A stretch of DNA of 64,000 nt from Natronoglomus mannanivorans (GTDB taxonomy: Archaea; Halobacteriota; Halobacteria; Halobacteriales; Natrialbaceae), in contig JAOPKB010000003.1 in NCBI GenBank assembly GCA_025517485.1, positions 248,001-312,000 of the forward strand, in the 5' to 3' direction. Shown here piece after piece: positions 62,432 to 64,000 of the stretch (positions are counted from its first letter, which is position 1; each line of letters opens with the position of its first letter). Below the pieces are notes generated by a model. The model was not told the origin of the DNA. It ran no database searches and saw nothing but the letters and a program-made list of their open reading frames with translations. A program made the position numbers and the translations under genes.

Positions 62432-64000
62432 ATGAGTGATAACACCACCCCACGTGAGATGGACGAACAGGTGCAAAACGGACAGAATTCGACGACAGGT
62501 CGAGCGAGACATGACAATATCGGGAAGCCGCGAGGACACGACACCGGTGCGTGGACGCGCCGGAACTTCGTGAAGGCGGCGGGTGTCGGGGCGGCCACGG
62601 CCGGACTGTCGACGGCCTTTTCCGGGAGCGCGGCCGCCGGCGAGAACATGCCGACGCCGTGGCTCCACGTCGACGGCAACCTCGTGAAGGACCCCGAAGG
62701 GAACGAAGTCGTCCTGCGCGGGGTCAACGTCGTCGATCCGTGGCGAGCGAACCGGGACGCTCCCTACTACAAGATGCACATCGACGACTACGTCGAACTC
62801 GCCACGAACGAAGACGAGGGGTGGTACTCCCGGGTCGTTCGACTCCCGATGCAACCACAGGACATCGGGAAACACGGCTCCGGTGCCGTCGATCCGGTCG
62901 CCTTCACCGAAGACGAGTTACTGACCTACCTCGAGGAGCACGTCGATTCGGTAGTGGAGAAAGCAAGGGAACGAGGTGCCTACATCATCCTCGACTATCA
63001 CCGCCACTACCCGGACGGCCCGGACTGGACCGAGCCGGCTCTCGACGAGGAAATCCGGCTGTTCTGGAACGTCGTCGCGCCGCGATACAACGACCAGTCT
63101 CACGTCCTCTTCGAGGTGTACAACGAGCCGACGACGCCGTACGCTGGCCACGACCTGGGGCCGGAAAACGACATCGACATTCGGGATCCGGAGGGCGAAG
63201 AAACGTGGTTGCACTGGCGGGAAACCGCCCAGCCCTGGGTCGACCTGATTCGCGAGCACGCCGCGGACAACCTGATCCTCATCGGGTCACCCAGCTGGAG
63301 TCAGTGGACCTACTGGGCGGACGAACACGAGTTCGAAGGCGAGAACCTCGCCTACACCGGTCACGTCTACACCCAGGAGAGCCTCCGCCCGCTCGGCGAG
63401 TACTTCGGGAAACCCTCGGAGAACGTCCCGGTGTTCATGACCGAGTTCGGCTTCGGCGGTCCCGAACCGTACCTACAGGGAACGCGGGAGGTCCACGGCC
63501 AGCAGTTTTCGGACCTCTACACGGAGTACGACAGCATGCACTGGACGGCGTGGTGTTTCGACTTCGACTGGGAGCCCTCGATGCTCGACCGGGACTACGA
63601 GATCAAAAACGAGTGGGGCGAGTGGACCCAAGAGCACCTCGAGCAGTGGGCCGACGACGACTTGCCACAGGTCGAGAGCGAGTCGCCGCCGGTCGGCGGT
63701 GACAACGGTGACGATGACGACGACAACGACGACGAAGAGCCCGAATCGCCGACGCCACCCGCCGACCAGTGGGTCGACGAGGCCACCGAAACCAGCATCG
63801 AGGTGGGCTGGGAGGCGGTCGACGGAGCCGACGCCTATCGGGTCTTCCTCGAGAGCGACCTCGAGGAGGAGACGACGGCAACGACGGCGACGATCACGGG
63901 ACTCGAGGCCGACACGGCGTACGAACTCGGACTCTCGACGATCGTTGGCGACGAGGAGTCCGACGTCGTGACGACGACGGTGAGCACGCGTTCGGAGGGC
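62432..64000 (+). CDS. Tat-exported GH5 cellulase with FN3, cut by the window edge
   Basis: 523 codons are present and the frame is still open at the right edge. Tat signal TRRNFVKAAGVGAATAGLS (RR 43-44). GH5 ~72-415 with DYHRHYPDGPDW, acid/base Glu232 in EVYNEPTTPYAG and nucleophile Glu338 in FMTEFGF. An Asp/Asn/Glu linker (~429-440) leads to FN3 ~442-520. By analogy with its neighbours a dockerin should follow beyond 64000, but this is not seen. The ATG at 62432 gives a normal leader length. Confidence 0.9.
   Translation, partial: MSDNTTPREMDEQVQNGQNSTTGRARHDNIGKPRGHDTGAWTRRNFVKAAGVGAATAGLSTAFSGSAAAGENMPTPWLHVDGNLVKDPEGNEVVLRGVNVVDPWRANRDAPYYKMHIDDYVELATNEDEGWYSRVVRLPMQPQDIGKHGSGAVDPVAFTEDELLTYLEEHVDSVVEKARERGAYIILDYHRHYPDGPDWTEPALDEEIRLFWNVVAPRYNDQSHVLFEVYNEPTTPYAGHDLGPENDIDIRDPEGEETWLHWRETAQPWVDLIREHAADNLILIGSPSWSQWTYWADEHEFEGENLAYTGHVYTQESLRPLGEYFGKPSENVPVFMTEFGFGGPEPYLQGTREVHGQQFSDLYTEYDSMHWTAWCFDFDWEPSMLDRDYEIKNEWGEWTQEHLEQWADDDLPQVESESPPVGGDNGDDDDDNDDEEPESPTPPADQWVDEATETSIEVGWEAVDGADAYRVFLESDLEEETTATTATITGLEADTAYELGLSTIVGDEESDVVTTTVSTRSEG

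Noticed and set aside
62551..63702. 383-codon plus-strand frame at the right edge
   Set aside because: Its translation is an Arg/Gly-rich shadow. The frame beginning at 62432 encodes the Tat signal, both GH5 catalytic glutamates and FN3 and stays open to 64000.

Overview
The window is from a halophilic archaeon (class Halobacteria; the mix of families fits Natrialbales such as Natrinema/Haloterrigena-like genera, but this is not proven). Evidence: high GC, very acidic proteins, twin-arginine signal peptides on almost every secreted protein, a tRNA-Pro with archaeal features and no encoded CCA, archaeal signature genes (PAN ATPase, Pus10, TrmY, NOB1, SecF-SecD, a/eIF5B-type IF-2, pyruvoyl arginine decarboxylase) and haloarchaea-specific small families (HVO_A0556-type zinc finger, DUF5811, DUF5812, DUF7511, HTH-10 regulator).

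Layout. Bases 1 to about 31,440 are an ordinary chromosomal stretch of mostly single housekeeping genes, with three scarred zones: a methyltransferase remnant near 2.8 kb, a decayed IS1595-type transposase plus tRNA-Pro 3'-end duplication at 5.0-6.9 kb, and TnpB tails carrying a structured palindromic repeat at 14.3-14.8 kb. Bases 31,440 to 32,716 are an AT-rich gene-free spacer.

From 32,717 to the right edge every gene lies on the + strand and encodes a Tat-exported protein of what looks like a haloarchaeal cellulosome. One 1755-residue scaffoldin (37113..42380) joins a GH5 catalytic domain, eight cohesin modules and a C-terminal putative carbohydrate-binding module. A second, small protein (42657..43433) carries one cohesin and a PGF-CTERM cell-surface sorting signal. 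Around them stand ten complete proteins ending in a dockerin: four cellulase-like GH5 enzymes, one mannanase-like GH5, three GH10 xylanases and two non-catalytic proteins built from an unrecognised two-cysteine repeat. One of those two also has its own cohesin-like domain. A further GH5 runs off the window edge. Two pseudogene remnants (a GH5 and a dockerin) lie in the right part.

Working model (inference): enzymes dock either on the secreted scaffoldin, which would hold them on plant polysaccharide through its C-terminal module, or on the anchored cohesin, which would hold them on the cell surface. The scaffoldin has neither a dockerin nor a sorting signal, so nothing in this window shows how it would be tethered to the cell. 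The dockerins fall into two main sequence classes, which might encode two docking partners. No sugar transporter or dedicated regulator is visible inside the cluster, and genes are separated by 130-520 bp spacers, so each probably has its own promoter.
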